Source: Nocardioides scoriae
GTDB lineage: Bacteria > Actinomycetota > Actinomycetes > Propionibacteriales > Nocardioidaceae
Reading direction: 5' to 3'
DNA: 64,000 nucleotides
Assembly: GCF_900104965.1 (NCBI RefSeq)
Contig: NZ_LT629757.1
Span: 124,001 to 188,000, forward strand
Each line of letters starts with the position of its first letter. The first letter of the stretch is position 1. Below are positions 1-7,372 of the stretch, in pieces. The translations under genes and the position numbers were made by a program. The notes beneath the pieces were generated by a model. The model was not told where the DNA came from, ran no database searches, and saw nothing but the letters and a program-made list of their open reading frames with translations.

Positions 1-825
1 CGGGTGCTGCCCTACGTCCGGGACCTGCCGCGGCCCGCCTCGCTGCCGGCGCCGCCCTCGTCGAGCAACGCGTTCAGCGGCGTCTTCGGGCCGCCGCTGC
101 AGGCCGCCGGCCGGGCGGTCGAGAAGGTGCTCGGTGGCTCGGCGTCCGTGCGCCGCCGCCTGCAGCGCGCCGGCCTGGACGCCGACGTGCAGGCCTTCCG
201 CGTCGAGCAGGTGCTGTGGGGGCTGTCGGCGTTCACCCTGGCTGCCGTGCCCTCGGCCCTGGTCGCGCTGACCTCGCCCGACCGATCGGTGCCGCTGCTG
301 GTGTTCTGCGGCATCGCGTTCGTGATCGGGGTGCTGCTGCGCGAGAACCGGCTGACCGCCCAGGTCGCGCACCGCGAGCGGTCGATCCTCCAGGAGTTCC
401 CGACCGTGGCCGAGCTGCTGGCGCTGTCGGTGGCGGCGGGGGAGAGCCCGCTGTCGGCGCTCGACCGCGTCGTACGACGCACCAGCGGCGAGCTCTCGGC
501 CGAGCTCGCCCGCGTCCTGGCCGAGGTCCGCACCGGCACCCCCCTCACCCGCGCCTTCGACCAGATGGCCGCCCGCTCGGGGCTGGCCGTGGTGTCGCGC
601 TTCGCCGAGGGAATCGCGATCGCCGTCGAGCGCGGCACGCCCCTGTCCGACGTCCTGCACGCCCAGGCCGGCGACGTCCGCGAGGCCTCGCGCCGCGCCC
701 TCATCGAGACCGGCGCCCGTCGCGAGGTCCTGATGATGGTGCCGGTCGTGTTCCTCGTGCTGCCGGTCGTCGTGGTCTTCGCGTTCTGGCCCGGGCTGGT
801 CGGCCTGCGGCTGGTCGTGCCGTGA
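1..825 (+). CDS. TadC-like type II secretion F-family protein, 5' partial
   Basis: Inner-membrane platform protein of a Tad/Flp pilus, which anchors the assembly ATPase and helps polymerise pilin. The frame is open from the window edge, so the true start lies upstream; a GTG at 4 is probably internal. About 274 residues are visible. Two hydrophobic segments sit near residues 75-120, followed by the cytoplasmic T2SSF domain (about 130-235, with motifs such as EFPTVAELLALS and SVAAGESPLSAL), and a final membrane segment rich in V, F and L near the C-terminus. The small membrane protein and the TadE/TadG-like genes that follow on the same strand support the pilus role. Upstream tadA and tadB would be expected outside the window. 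Confidence 0.88.
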   Translation, partial: RVLPYVRDLPRPASLPAPPSSSNAFSGVFGPPLQAAGRAVEKVLGGSASVRRRLQRAGLDADVQAFRVEQVLWGLSAFTLAAVPSALVALTSPDRSVPLLVFCGIAFVIGVLLRENRLTAQVAHRERSILQEFPTVAELLALSVAAGESPLSALDRVVRRTSGELSAELARVLAEVRTGTPLTRAFDQMAARSGLAVVSRFAEGIAIAVERGTPLSDVLHAQAGDVREASRRALIETGARREVLMMVPVVFLVLPVVVVFAFWPGLVGLRLVVP

Positions 826-872
826 CCGCCCCGATCCCCGTCCCCACCGTCGCACCCACCCTGGAGGAACCC

Positions 873-1052
873 ATGCGACCGCTCCCGACCCTCATCACCC
901 GCCTGCGCGGCCCGCGCGACGAGCGCGGCGACGTGCCCGGCTGGGTCCTCATCACCGTGATGACCGCCGGTCTCGTGGCCGGTCTGTGGGCCATCGCCGG
1001 GTCCCAGCTGGGGGCGATGCTGCGTGAAGCGCTGGCCTCGGTCGCGGGCTGA
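873..1052 (+). CDS. small Tad-locus membrane peptide (pilin-like, 59 aa)
   Basis: The ATG at 873 follows GGAGG with good spacing. The 59-residue product has a charged N-terminus (RLRGPRDERGD) and then one hydrophobic stretch, VPGWVLITVMTAGLVAG. Its place between TadC and TadE is where actinobacterial Tad loci usually carry the small Flp pilin or a DUF4244-type peptide. The Glu-Tyr signature expected just after the cleavage site of class IVb pilins is not visible, so calling it the pilin is inference from position, size and topology. Its 3' end overlaps the next gene by 29 bases, which suggests translational coupling. Confidence 0.7.
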   Translation: MRPLPTLITRLRGPRDERGDVPGWVLITVMTAGLVAGLWAIAGSQLGAMLREALASVAG

Positions 1053-1455
1053 CGGCCCGCCGACAGGCGCGGAGGACGGCGCGGCGGTCGTCGACTTCGT
1101 GCTGGTCAGCCTGCTGCTGGTGCCGCTCGTGCTGGGGCTGGTCCAGGTCGGCCTGGTGCTGCACGTGCGCAACACGCTGACCGCGGCGGCGACCGAGGGG
1201 GCCCGCTACGGCGCCACCGTCGACCGCACGCCGGCCGACGGGGTGGCCCGGACGCGTGCCCAGGTCCGGGGCGCGATCGCCGACCGGTTCGCCCGCGACG
1301 TCTCGGCGCGACGCACGACCACCGACGGCGTGCCGACCGTCGAGGTCCGGGTGCGGGCCGTCGTCCCGCCTCTCGGGCTGTGGGGCCCCGGCGTCGCCCT
1401 CGACGTCGAGGGCCACGGCGTGCAGGAGCCGCTGGTGACGGAGCCGGCCCCGTGA
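1024..1455 (+). CDS. TadE-like pilus assembly protein
   Basis: This 143-residue protein has a TadE-type N-terminal region: the acidic motif DGAAVVDFVLVSLLLVPLVL leads into one membrane helix, then the family-typical segment ending TEGARYGA. TadE-like proteins are minor pilins processed by a prepilin peptidase. The GTG start at 1024 lies inside the preceding small gene; a start further in would remove the acidic motif, so this one is kept. The stop overlaps the next start by 4 bases (GTGA), typical of a coupled operon. The remaining residues form an extracellular beta-rich region ending near the phrase VALDVEGHGVQEPL. Confidence 0.85.
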   Translation: MKRWPRSRADGPPTGAEDGAAVVDFVLVSLLLVPLVLGLVQVGLVLHVRNTLTAAATEGARYGATVDRTPADGVARTRAQVRGAIADRFARDVSARRTTTDGVPTVEVRVRAVVPPLGLWGPGVALDVEGHGVQEPLVTEPAP

Positions 1456-1895
1456 GGCGCGACCGGCGTGAGGAGTCGGGGACGGCGATCATCGAGTTCG
1501 TCTGGTTGGCGATCCTGCTCCTGGTGCCGCTGCTGTACGTCGTGCTGGCGGCCTTCGACACCCAGCGCGCGGCGTACGCCGCCTCGGCCGCCGCCCGCTC
1601 CGCCGGCCGGGCCTTCGTGACCGCGCCCGACACCGGGTCGGCGTACGCCCGGGCGCAGGCGGCCGCCCGTCTCGCCTACGCCGACCAGGGCCTGGACGAC
1701 GCGCCGCGGCTCACCATCTCGTGCCGGCCGCTGCCGCGGGCCTGCCTGACGCCCGGCTCGGTCGTCCGTGCCCAGGTCAGCTCCTCGGTCGACCTGCCGC
1801 TGGTGCCGCCGGTCTTCGGCACCCAGACCCCGCACCTCGACGTCGACGCGGAGCACCAGGCGCCGTACGGCACCTTCCGGGAGGCGCGACCGTGA
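1452..1895 (+). CDS. second TadE-like pilus protein
   Basis: A GTG at 1452 overlaps the previous stop by 4 bases and gives a 147-residue product. The N-terminus reads MRRDRREESGTAIIEFVWLA: a basic leader, the Gly-x4-Glu prepilin-like junction and then a hydrophobic helix (about residues 11-34), followed by AAYAASAAARSAGRAF, the usual TadE pattern. Two cysteines (SCRPLPRAC) could form a disulfide outside the cell. The open frame extends upstream of 1452, but that part is arginine-rich noise. It is likely a minor pseudopilin of the same Tad system. Confidence 0.82.
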   Translation: MRRDRREESGTAIIEFVWLAILLLVPLLYVVLAAFDTQRAAYAASAAARSAGRAFVTAPDTGSAYARAQAAARLAYADQGLDDAPRLTISCRPLPRACLTPGSVVRAQVSSSVDLPLVPPVFGTQTPHLDVDAEHQAPYGTFREARP

Positions 1896-2347
1896 GCGGC
1901 CGTCGGCGGGTCCGGTCACGACCTCGCGACGAGCAGGGCTCGATCGTGCCCCTCGTCGTCGGCCTCGCGGTGGTGGTCGCGCTCCTGGTGGCCGTCGTGG
2001 TCGACGCGTCCGCTGCCTACCTGCGCCGCCAGGGGCTCGACGCCGCCGCCGACGCGGCGGCCCTGGCCGCGACCGACGGCATCCAGGGCGAGCGGGTCTA
2101 CACGCAAGGCCTGGGCAAGCGGGCCGAGATCGACCCGGGGGCCGCGCGGCGCTTCGTTGCGGCGTACGTCGCCGACAGCGGGATCGAGCGCCGCTACCCC
2201 GGTCTGTCCTACGCCGTGCGCACCGACGCCGACACCGTGGTCGTCCGGATGGGTGCCCCGACCGACCTGCCGCTGCGGGTGCCCGGGGTGGGGGAGGACG
2301 TGCTCGTCACCGGCGAGGCCGCGTCGGTGGTCGTGGTCTCGGACTGA
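1892..2347 (+). CDS. TadG-like pilus protein
   Basis: The GTG at 1892 overlaps the preceding stop (GTGA) and yields 151 residues. The N-terminal region (DEQGSIVPLVVGLAVVVALL, then DASAAYLRRQGLDAAADAAA) is characteristic of the TadG N-terminal domain (PF13400), with one membrane helix at about residues 16-38. The longer C-terminal von Willebrand domain of full TadG is absent, so this is the short actinobacterial form. It is the last visible gene of the tad operon; the next genes run in the opposite direction. Confidence 0.83.
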   Translation: MSGRRRVRSRPRDEQGSIVPLVVGLAVVVALLVAVVVDASAAYLRRQGLDAAADAAALAATDGIQGERVYTQGLGKRAEIDPGAARRFVAAYVADSGIERRYPGLSYAVRTDADTVVVRMGAPTDLPLRVPGVGEDVLVTGEAASVVVVSD

Positions 2348-2444
2348 CCACCGGGCCCCGCTGTCCGAGCACCACGCACGCGACACGCGGAGGGTGACGT
2401 GCCGGGCGTCCGGACGACCGTCCACCGCCGCCTGGCCACCGCGC

Positions 2445-2627
2445 TCAGGCCGACGTGCGCTCGATCCCGGCCTCCACGGCGGCCAGCACCTCCGGCGTGA
2501 TCTCGGTGAGGCCGTGGGCCTCGCCGGCATGGGAGGCGACGTCGCCGAGCAGGGCGGAGCGGTCGTCGTTCTCGAAGCTGGCGGGGCAGCCCGGCAGGAC
2601 GTCGCCGCAGGCGAGCCGGAAGGTCAT
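2445..2627 (-). CDS. DUF1059 family small protein
   Basis: This 60-residue protein begins MTFRLACGDVLPGC and contains HAGEAHGLTEITPE, matching DUF1059, a small family of unknown function with two conserved N-terminal cysteines (here residues 7 and 14) and conserved histidines, suggestive of a metal site. The start at 2627 overlaps the stop of the upstream kinase gene by 4 bases (ATGA), so the two are probably translated together. The pairing suggests that the kinase and this protein respond to the same signal, but nothing in the sequence says which. Confidence 0.82.
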   Translation of the reverse strand: MTFRLACGDVLPGCPASFENDDRSALLGDVASHAGEAHGLTEITPEVLAAVEAGIERTSA

Positions 2628-3514
2628 GGGGTCCTCCTGGTGGGGATCGGGTGGTCGGGAGGGGCAGGCAGGCGGAGCCAGAAGGCCGTGCGCTCGCCGT
2701 CCTGCTCGAGACCGATGCTGCCGCCGAGCGCCACGGCCAGGGCGCGGGCGAGGTAGAGGCCGGTCGAGACGCCGGTGGCGTCGTCGTTGTGGTCGAAGGG
2801 GTCGAACAGCGCCTGGAGCACGCGCCCCTCGATCGGCTCCCCGGTGCGTACGACGCGCAGCTCCACCCACGGAGCCGCCACCCGCACGTGGAGCTCCCGC
2901 TCCTCGGGCCGGGGCGGGGTGAGCGCCGCGGTCCACAGGTCGCGCAGCGCCCGGGCGGCCAGCCGCGGGTCGGTGTCCACGCAGGCCTCGAGGTCCCCGA
3001 CGAAGGGGACCTCGCCCTCGGGCAGGAGCTCGGACGCCGGGACGGGACGACGGGTGACGCGCAGCCGGCCGAGGGCGGCGGCGGCGAGGTACTCCGCCTC
3101 CCGGGTCCGCTCGGCCAGCAGCGCCAGCGCCGAGCTGAGCTTGTCGACGGTGGCGGCGGTCATCTCGGGCGGCAGGTCGCCGTCGGCGAGGATGTCGGTC
3201 CAGCCCTGGGCGACGGCCAGGGGCGTGCGCAGCTCGTGGGCGAACGCCGCCAGGAAGCGGTCGCGCTGCTGGGCGATCCCCGGCTCGGGTCGGTTCTCCA
3301 GCCGAGCCATCCCGGCCTCGGTGAAGACCCGGACCCAGCGGTGCACCAGCGCGGGCTCGACCCCGGCCCGGCGGGCGGCGAGCGCGGTCGGGGTGCCACC
3401 GAGGACGTCCATGACGCACCCCAGCCGCACGTCGGAACGCTGCTCCGGGCGCTGCGGCGGCGCGTCGAGCTGGGCCGGCACGTCCGCGCGCGGCGTCAGT
3501 CGAGATGCCGTCAT
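2624..3514 (-). CDS. HTH-histidine kinase fusion protein
   Basis: A 296-residue protein with an N-terminal helix-turn-helix-like segment (about residues 28-75: DVRLGCVMDVLGG, then ARRAGVEPALVHRWVRVF), followed by a histidine kinase dimerisation domain with H-box FAHELRTPLA near residue 95 and a C-terminal GHKL-like ATPase region (FDPFDHNDDATGV, STGLYLARALAVALGG). The ATPase N-box is poorly conserved. No membrane segment is seen, so it should be cytosolic. ATG 3514 was preferred to an upstream in-frame start at 3637 because the extra residues look non-coding. A kinase with its own DNA-binding-like domain is unusual; no separate response regulator is adjacent. Confidence 0.78.
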   Translation of the reverse strand: MTASRLTPRADVPAQLDAPPQRPEQRSDVRLGCVMDVLGGTPTALAARRAGVEPALVHRWVRVFTEAGMARLENRPEPGIAQQRDRFLAAFAHELRTPLAVAQGWTDILADGDLPPEMTAATVDKLSSALALLAERTREAEYLAAAALGRLRVTRRPVPASELLPEGEVPFVGDLEACVDTDPRLAARALRDLWTAALTPPRPEERELHVRVAAPWVELRVVRTGEPIEGRVLQALFDPFDHNDDATGVSTGLYLARALAVALGGSIGLEQDGERTAFWLRLPAPPDHPIPTRRTP

Positions 3515-3820
3515 GGCGGGGTGCCCTCCTGAGGTCGTTGAATACGACACTGGCAGTCCCGCTTGCGGCTCGCGGCGGAATGCCGCCGCTCGAGGCTCCG
3601 GACTAGACCGGGGTGGGTCCGGGACGACCCGGGGCACGACGACGATGATCAGGAGTCATCACCCGGAGCCGGGACGTCGTACGAGGTGGCTGCCGGGGCG
3701 ACCGCGCCGCATGACGTCCCGCCGGACGTCGTGCGAGGTGGCTGCCGGGGCGACCACCTCGCATGACGCAACCCCACGGCCGGCAGGCCTCTCACGACGC
3801 GCGTCGGCGGGCCGGCCGAC
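3515..3820. other. 306-bp intergenic region with palindromic repeats
   Basis: There is no convincing gene. The left part (3515-3660) would hold the promoter of the leftward kinase gene, but no clear -10 is seen. The right part carries two copies of repeat family A (3675-3716 and 3727-3768), lying just beyond the stop codon of the leftward SDR gene. Confidence 0.7.
3675..3768. repeat. two copies of palindromic repeat family A
   Basis: Two 42-bp units (3675-3716, 3727-3768) are separated by 10 bp and differ at only a few positions. In the second unit the arms TGCGAGGTGG (3732-3741) and CCACCTCGCA (3754-3763) are a perfect 10-bp inverted repeat around a 12-nt loop; with one G/A mismatch the stem extends to 15 bp. 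In the first unit the right arm is degraded (CCGCGCCGCA). Related units in the other orientation occur at 44858-44992. The position after a stop codon fits a REP-like element or a transcription terminator. Confidence 0.85.
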
Positions 3821-4615
3821 CTAGTGGCCGGCGAGGCGCTTGTTGACGGCGCGGGTGAGCCAGGCGGGGGAGAAGCGGGAGCCCAGGGTCAGGGCAGTGG
3901 TCTGGAACCCGACCGGGAAGTGCACCTGGTGCAGGGCGCGGCGCGGCTTCGGCGGCTCGATCGCCTCGAGGATCTTGGCCGCGACGTCCTCGGGCTTGAG
4001 GCGGATGCCGAGGGAGTCGGTCGTGCCGGTGCGCATGTTGGCCGTCATCGCCGTCTGCACGAACAGCGGCCAGATGGCGACCACGCGGATGTCGTGGCGC
4101 TTCCACTCGATGTCGAGCGCCTCGGTGAGGCCGCGGACGAAGAACTTGGTGGCGCTGTAGTTGGCCAGGTCGGCCTGCCCGTAGATCGCCGAGGCCGAGG
4201 CCAGGTTGACCACGGTCGCGCCCGGGGTCGCCCGCAGGTGGGGGTACGCCGCGTGCAGGCCGTTGACGGTGCCCTTGACGTTGATGTCGACCTCGCGGTG
4301 GTGGTCGGCCGCCGAGGAGTCCTCGAAGGGGCCGGCCAGCAGGATGCCCGCGTTGTTGACCAGCACGTCGAGCCGACCGCCGGCCTGACCCACGAAGTCG
4401 GTGACGGCCGCGGCGAAGGCGTCCGCGTCGGTCACGTCGAGCCGACCGGTCACCACCGAGCCGCGCAGCGGGGCAACCTCGTCGACCAGCGTGGCCAGGC
4501 CCGCCTCATCGATGTCGTAGGCGCCCACGGTCCACCCGCGCTCGGCCAGCAGCAGGGCCGTGCGCCGCCCGATGCCGGCAGCGGCGCCGGTGATGAAGAC
4601 GGATCGTGTGCTCAC
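3821..4615 (-). CDS. SDR family oxidoreductase
   Basis: A classical short-chain dehydrogenase of 264 residues: the cofactor motif TGAAAGIG lies at residues 9-16, followed by the NNAG segment and the catalytic YSATK pair with an upstream Ser in SASAIYGQ. The segment GAYDID after beta-2 suggests NAD preference, since an acidic residue follows there. The substrate cannot be read from sequence; the C-terminal region (RRALHQVHFPVG) resembles SDRs that act on lipid or alcohol substrates. The GTG start at 4615 was chosen because it follows a GGGAGAG ribosome site at the right distance. It is transcribed alone. Confidence 0.88.
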   Translation of the reverse strand: MSTRSVFITGAAAGIGRRTALLLAERGWTVGAYDIDEAGLATLVDEVAPLRGSVVTGRLDVTDADAFAAAVTDFVGQAGGRLDVLVNNAGILLAGPFEDSSAADHHREVDINVKGTVNGLHAAYPHLRATPGATVVNLASASAIYGQADLANYSATKFFVRGLTEALDIEWKRHDIRVVAIWPLFVQTAMTANMRTGTTDSLGIRLKPEDVAAKILEAIEPPKPRRALHQVHFPVGFQTTALTLGSRFSPAWLTRAVNKRLAGH

Positions 4616-4772
4616 GGGGTCTCTCCCTCGGTCGTCGGGACGGCGGGCCGGACGGTGCCGTCGAGGGCTCAACGTAGGGGCCCGGGGGGCGTCACGTCCG
4701 TGTGACGAGCGTCTCGCGGCAGCCGGAGGCCGGACACCCGGCCCGTGCCCCGGACCCGGGCGGCCTCGCCCC

Positions 4773-5651
4773 TCACCCCGGCGCCACGCCCACCGGCGCG
4801 ACCAGAGCGGCGGCGAGCCGGTCGGCGGCCGCGGGGTCGGCGTACGGCAGGAACAGCGAGGGCTCGACCAGCTCCACCTCGAGCACCACGAAGCGGCCGT
4901 CGTCGGCCCGCACCAGGTCCACCCGGGCGTACGCCGGCACCCCGAACCTCGCGCTGACCAGGTCCACCGCTGCCCGGGCGACCTCGACCTGCTCGGGCGT
5001 GGCGTCGTGCGGGGCGTTGGTCTCGGCGGCGTAGAGGCCCTCCACCGCGCCGGCCCGCGGCAGCGCGACCCGCTTGCTGGCGGCGTGGCTGAACGCCCCG
5101 CCGAGGAAGACCAGCGGCCACTCGCCGTCGGTCGCCACCGAGGCGACGTAGGGCTGGACGAGGACCACCTGTCCGGAGGCGTGCAGCCGCTCGACGTGCG
5201 CGGCGGCGAGGTCGTGCTGGTCGGCGGAGTACGACGCGGCGTCGCGGCTGCCGGCTCCCACCGACGGCTTGACCACGAAGTCCCCGTCGGGGAAGGAGGG
5301 TGTCGACCCGGGGGCCACGAACGCGGTCGGCGTGATCGGCACGCCGGCCTCGTCGAGCTCGGCGAGGTAGCGCTTGTCGAGGTTCCACCGCACGGTCGCG
5401 GCCGGGTTGACCAGCTCGGTGACGGCGTCGACGGACTCGAGCCACGCGGTGAAGTCCGCCAGTCGCTCGGGGTAGTCCCAGGCGGAGCGCAGCGCCACCC
5501 GGTCGTGCGCCGCCCAGTCGACGCCCGCGTCGTCCCAGTCGACGACCTCGACGGTCACGCCCCGGCGACGCAGCGCCTCGACGGCCGCCGGCTCGTCCTC
5601 GTCGTGGCCCCGGGCCTCCCGGGCCGTCACCCATGCCAGTCGCTCGATCAC
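4773..5651 (-). CDS. ATP-grasp domain protein (DcsG/RimK-like)
   Basis: A 292-residue ATP-grasp ligase fold. Visible landmarks are the N-terminal RLAWVTAREARGHDEDE, the segment NPAATVRWNLDKRYL, the ATP-binding core DGDFVVKPSVGAGSRDA (residues about 123-139) and the metal-binding FVVLEVELVEPSLFL near the C-terminus. The best family match I recall is the group that includes O-ureido-D-serine cyclo-ligase (DcsG) of cycloserine synthesis, which is widespread as an orphan in actinobacteria. No other cycloserine genes are nearby, so a peptide- or amino-acid-ligase role on another substrate is more likely. It is a single gene, with repeat family B just upstream of its start. Confidence 0.8.
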   Translation of the reverse strand: MIERLAWVTAREARGHDEDEPAAVEALRRRGVTVEVVDWDDAGVDWAAHDRVALRSAWDYPERLADFTAWLESVDAVTELVNPAATVRWNLDKRYLAELDEAGVPITPTAFVAPGSTPSFPDGDFVVKPSVGAGSRDAASYSADQHDLAAAHVERLHASGQVVLVQPYVASVATDGEWPLVFLGGAFSHAASKRVALPRAGAVEGLYAAETNAPHDATPEQVEVARAAVDLVSARFGVPAYARVDLVRADDGRFVVLEVELVEPSLFLPYADPAAADRLAAALVAPVGVAPG

Positions 5652-5690
5652 GGCGCCACCCTAGGTCCGGGCCCCGACAGCCCCGGCCGG

Positions 5691-5864
5691 CCCTTCGAGA
5701 CAGGACTCCGTCCTTCCTCAGGGACCGAGCGCCGGCCCTCCGAGACAGGACTCCGTCCTTCCCCAGGGACCGAGCGCCGGCCCTCCGAGACAGGACTCCG
5801 TCCTTCCCCAGGGACCGAGCGCCGGCCCTCCGAGACAGGACCCCGTCCTTCTCCAGGGACCGAG
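5691..5864. repeat. 45-bp tandem repeat, four units (family B)
   Basis: Units at 5691-5735, 5736-5780, 5781-5825 and 5826-5864 (last one truncated) share the core GAGACAGGACTCCGTCCTTC and end CAGGGACCGAGCGCCGG. Units 2 and 3 are identical. The first begins CCCTTCGAGACAGG, the form also present at 51593-51713. The tract lies in the spacer between divergent genes (ATP-grasp at 4773-5651, small ORF at 5917). No coding role is apparent, although the 45-bp period keeps frames open. Confidence 0.9.
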
Positions 5865-5916
5865 GTGGCGGTCGGGTCGTTCGCACAGGTGTTCGAACGA
5901 CTGGCATGATGGGGCG

Positions 5917-6186
5917 GTGCGCGAAGGCTACGGGAGCGGGGACCACGGGACCCTGGCCGACCGCGTCGCCGGGCGGGCCGGCGGGGAGGACCCCTCCGTC
6001 GTGGCCACCCCCGTCACCCCGGCGCGCCACTGCCGGGTCGCGGGGGAGCCGAGCCTGCTGGTCGAGTGGTGCCGCACCGAGCGGGGGTGGGAGGGCCGGG
6101 TGGTCTCGGTGGTGTGGATCGACGCCGTGGGCTGGGCGACCGTGGCCCGGTGGCTCCCCGCCGCGGACATCGAGCCCGTCCCGTAG
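5917..6186 (+). CDS. hypothetical protein, 89 aa
   Basis: A GTG at 5917 opens an 89-residue frame that ends just upstream of prfB. It lies 6 nt after CATGAT, a leaderless-type -10. The product is soluble with no signal or membrane segment; the C-terminal half ([20 protein letters not shown]) looks like a small beta-barrel or ribosome-associated fold, but I do not recognise a family. Third-position G/C is high throughout, which favours real coding. Its stop codon is part of the probable prfB -10 element, so the genes are close but may be transcribed separately. Confidence 0.6.
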   Translation: MREGYGSGDHGTLADRVAGRAGGEDPSVVATPVTPARHCRVAGEPSLLVEWCRTERGWEGRVVSVVWIDAVGWATVARWLPAADIEPVP

Positions 6187-6189
6187 CCT
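6184..6189 (+). promoter_or_regulatory. probable prfB -10 element
   Basis: TAGCCT lies 8 nt before the GTG at 6198. Transcription would begin at or next to the start codon, giving a leaderless or nearly leaderless prfB mRNA. Confidence 0.4.
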
Positions 6190-6197
6190 TGACGACT

Positions 6198-7316
6198 GTG
6201 GCAGCCACCGACTTCGACTCCGAGATCAAGCAGCTCCTGGCGACGATGAAGACCATCGGGTCCGTCCTCGACGTCGAGGACATGCGCCGGGAGATCAAGG
6301 ACCTGGGCGAGCAGGTCGCCGCGCCGGACCTGTGGGACGACCAGGCCAACGCCCAGCGCGTCACCGGCCAGCTCAGCCACCTCCAGGGGACCCTCGACCG
6401 GTTCGAGAGCCTCGAGAGCCGCCTCGACGACCTGTCGGTGCTCGTCGAGCTCTCCCGCGAGGAGGCCGACGAGGAGACGCTGGCCGAGGCCCAGGTCGAG
6501 CTCGACCGGCTGCACAAGTCCGTCGAGCAGCTCGAGGTCCGCACCCTGCTCAACGGGGAGTACGACGTCCGCGAGGCCCTCATCACCATCCGCGCCGGCG
6601 CCGGCGGGGTGGACGCGGCCGACTTCGCCGAGACGCTGATGCGGATGTACACCCGCTGGGCCGAGCGCAACAAGTACGCCGTCGAGGTCTTCGACACCTC
6701 CTACGCCGAGGAGGCGGGCCTCAAGAGCGCCACCTTCGCGGTCCACGCGCCGTACGCCTACGGCACCCTCTCGGTCGAGGCCGGCACCCACCGGCTGGTC
6801 CGCATCAGCCCCTTCGACAACCAGGGTCGCCGCCAGACCAGCTTCGCGGCCGTCGAGGTGGTGCCGGTGCTCGAGCAGACCGACGAGATCGACATCCCCG
6901 ACGAGGACATCCGCGTCGACGTCTACCGCTCCAGCGGTCCCGGCGGCCAGAGCGTCAACACCACCGACTCCGCGGTCCGGCTGACCCACATCCCGACCAA
7001 CACGGTCGTCTCCTGCCAGAACGAGAAGTCCCAGCTCCAGAACAAGGCCTCGGCGATGGTCATCCTCAAGGCCAAGATCCTGGCCCTGAAGAAGGCCGAG
7101 GAGCGCGCCCACCTCGACTCCCTGCGCGGCGACGTCCAGGCGAGCTGGGGCGACCAGATGCGCAACTACGTCCTCAACCCCTACCAGATGGTCAAGGACC
7201 TCCGGACCGAGTTCGAGGTCGGCAACCCGCAGGCGGTCTTCGACGGCGACATCGACGGCTTCCTCGAGGCCGGCATCCGCTGGCGCCGCGGGGCCGAGCA
7301 GGCAGGCAGCAGCTAG
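6198..7316 (+). CDS. prfB: peptide chain release factor 2
   Basis: RF2 recognises UGA and UAA stop codons and triggers peptide release on the ribosome. The 372-residue protein carries the stop-codon tripeptide SPF (residues 204-206, in [13 protein letters not shown]), which separates RF2 from RF1, and the catalytic GGQ (about 249-251, in [13 protein letters not shown]). Length is normal. The reading frame is uninterrupted at the N-terminus, so the autoregulatory in-frame UGA frameshift known in many bacteria is absent, as usual in actinobacteria. GTG 6198 is preferred; TTG at 6189 is an in-frame alternative three codons earlier. Confidence 0.97.
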   Translation: MAATDFDSEIKQLLATMKTIGSVLDVEDMRREIKDLGEQVAAPDLWDDQANAQRVTGQLSHLQGTLDRFESLESRLDDLSVLVELSREEADEETLAEAQVELDRLHKSVEQLEVRTLLNGEYDVREALITIRAGAGGVDAADFAETLMRMYTRWAERNKYAVEVFDTSYAEEAGLKSATFAVHAPYAYGTLSVEAGTHRLVRISPFDNQGRRQTSFAAVEVVPVLEQTDEIDIPDEDIRVDVYRSSGPGGQSVNTTDSAVRLTHIPTNTVVSCQNEKSQLQNKASAMVILKAKILALKKAEERAHLDSLRGDVQASWGDQMRNYVLNPYQMVKDLRTEFEVGNPQAVFDGDIDGFLEAGIRWRRGAEQAGSS

Positions 7317-7337
7317 CCAGGTCGTCCGGTCAGGACC

Positions 7338-7366
7338 TTGACTCCGCAAGTTGCGGATGCAAGGTT
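7338..7366 (+). promoter_or_regulatory. promoter and putative operator of the MarR gene
   Basis: TTGACT (7338-7343) and AAGGTT (7361-7366) are separated by exactly 17 nt, with the ATG at 7373 six nt beyond, so the transcript would be leaderless. The spacer contains the perfect inverted repeat CCGCAA-G-TTGCGG (7344-7356), a likely site for the MarR protein itself. Confidence 0.5.
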
Positions 7367-7372
7367 GGACGC

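Noticed and set aside
5691-5864. CRISPR array
   Set aside because: Units are contiguous tandem repeats with no unique spacers between them, and no cas genes are nearby.
6198-6290. Programmed frameshift in prfB
   Set aside because: The N-terminal reading frame is continuous, with no in-frame TGA or slippery site.
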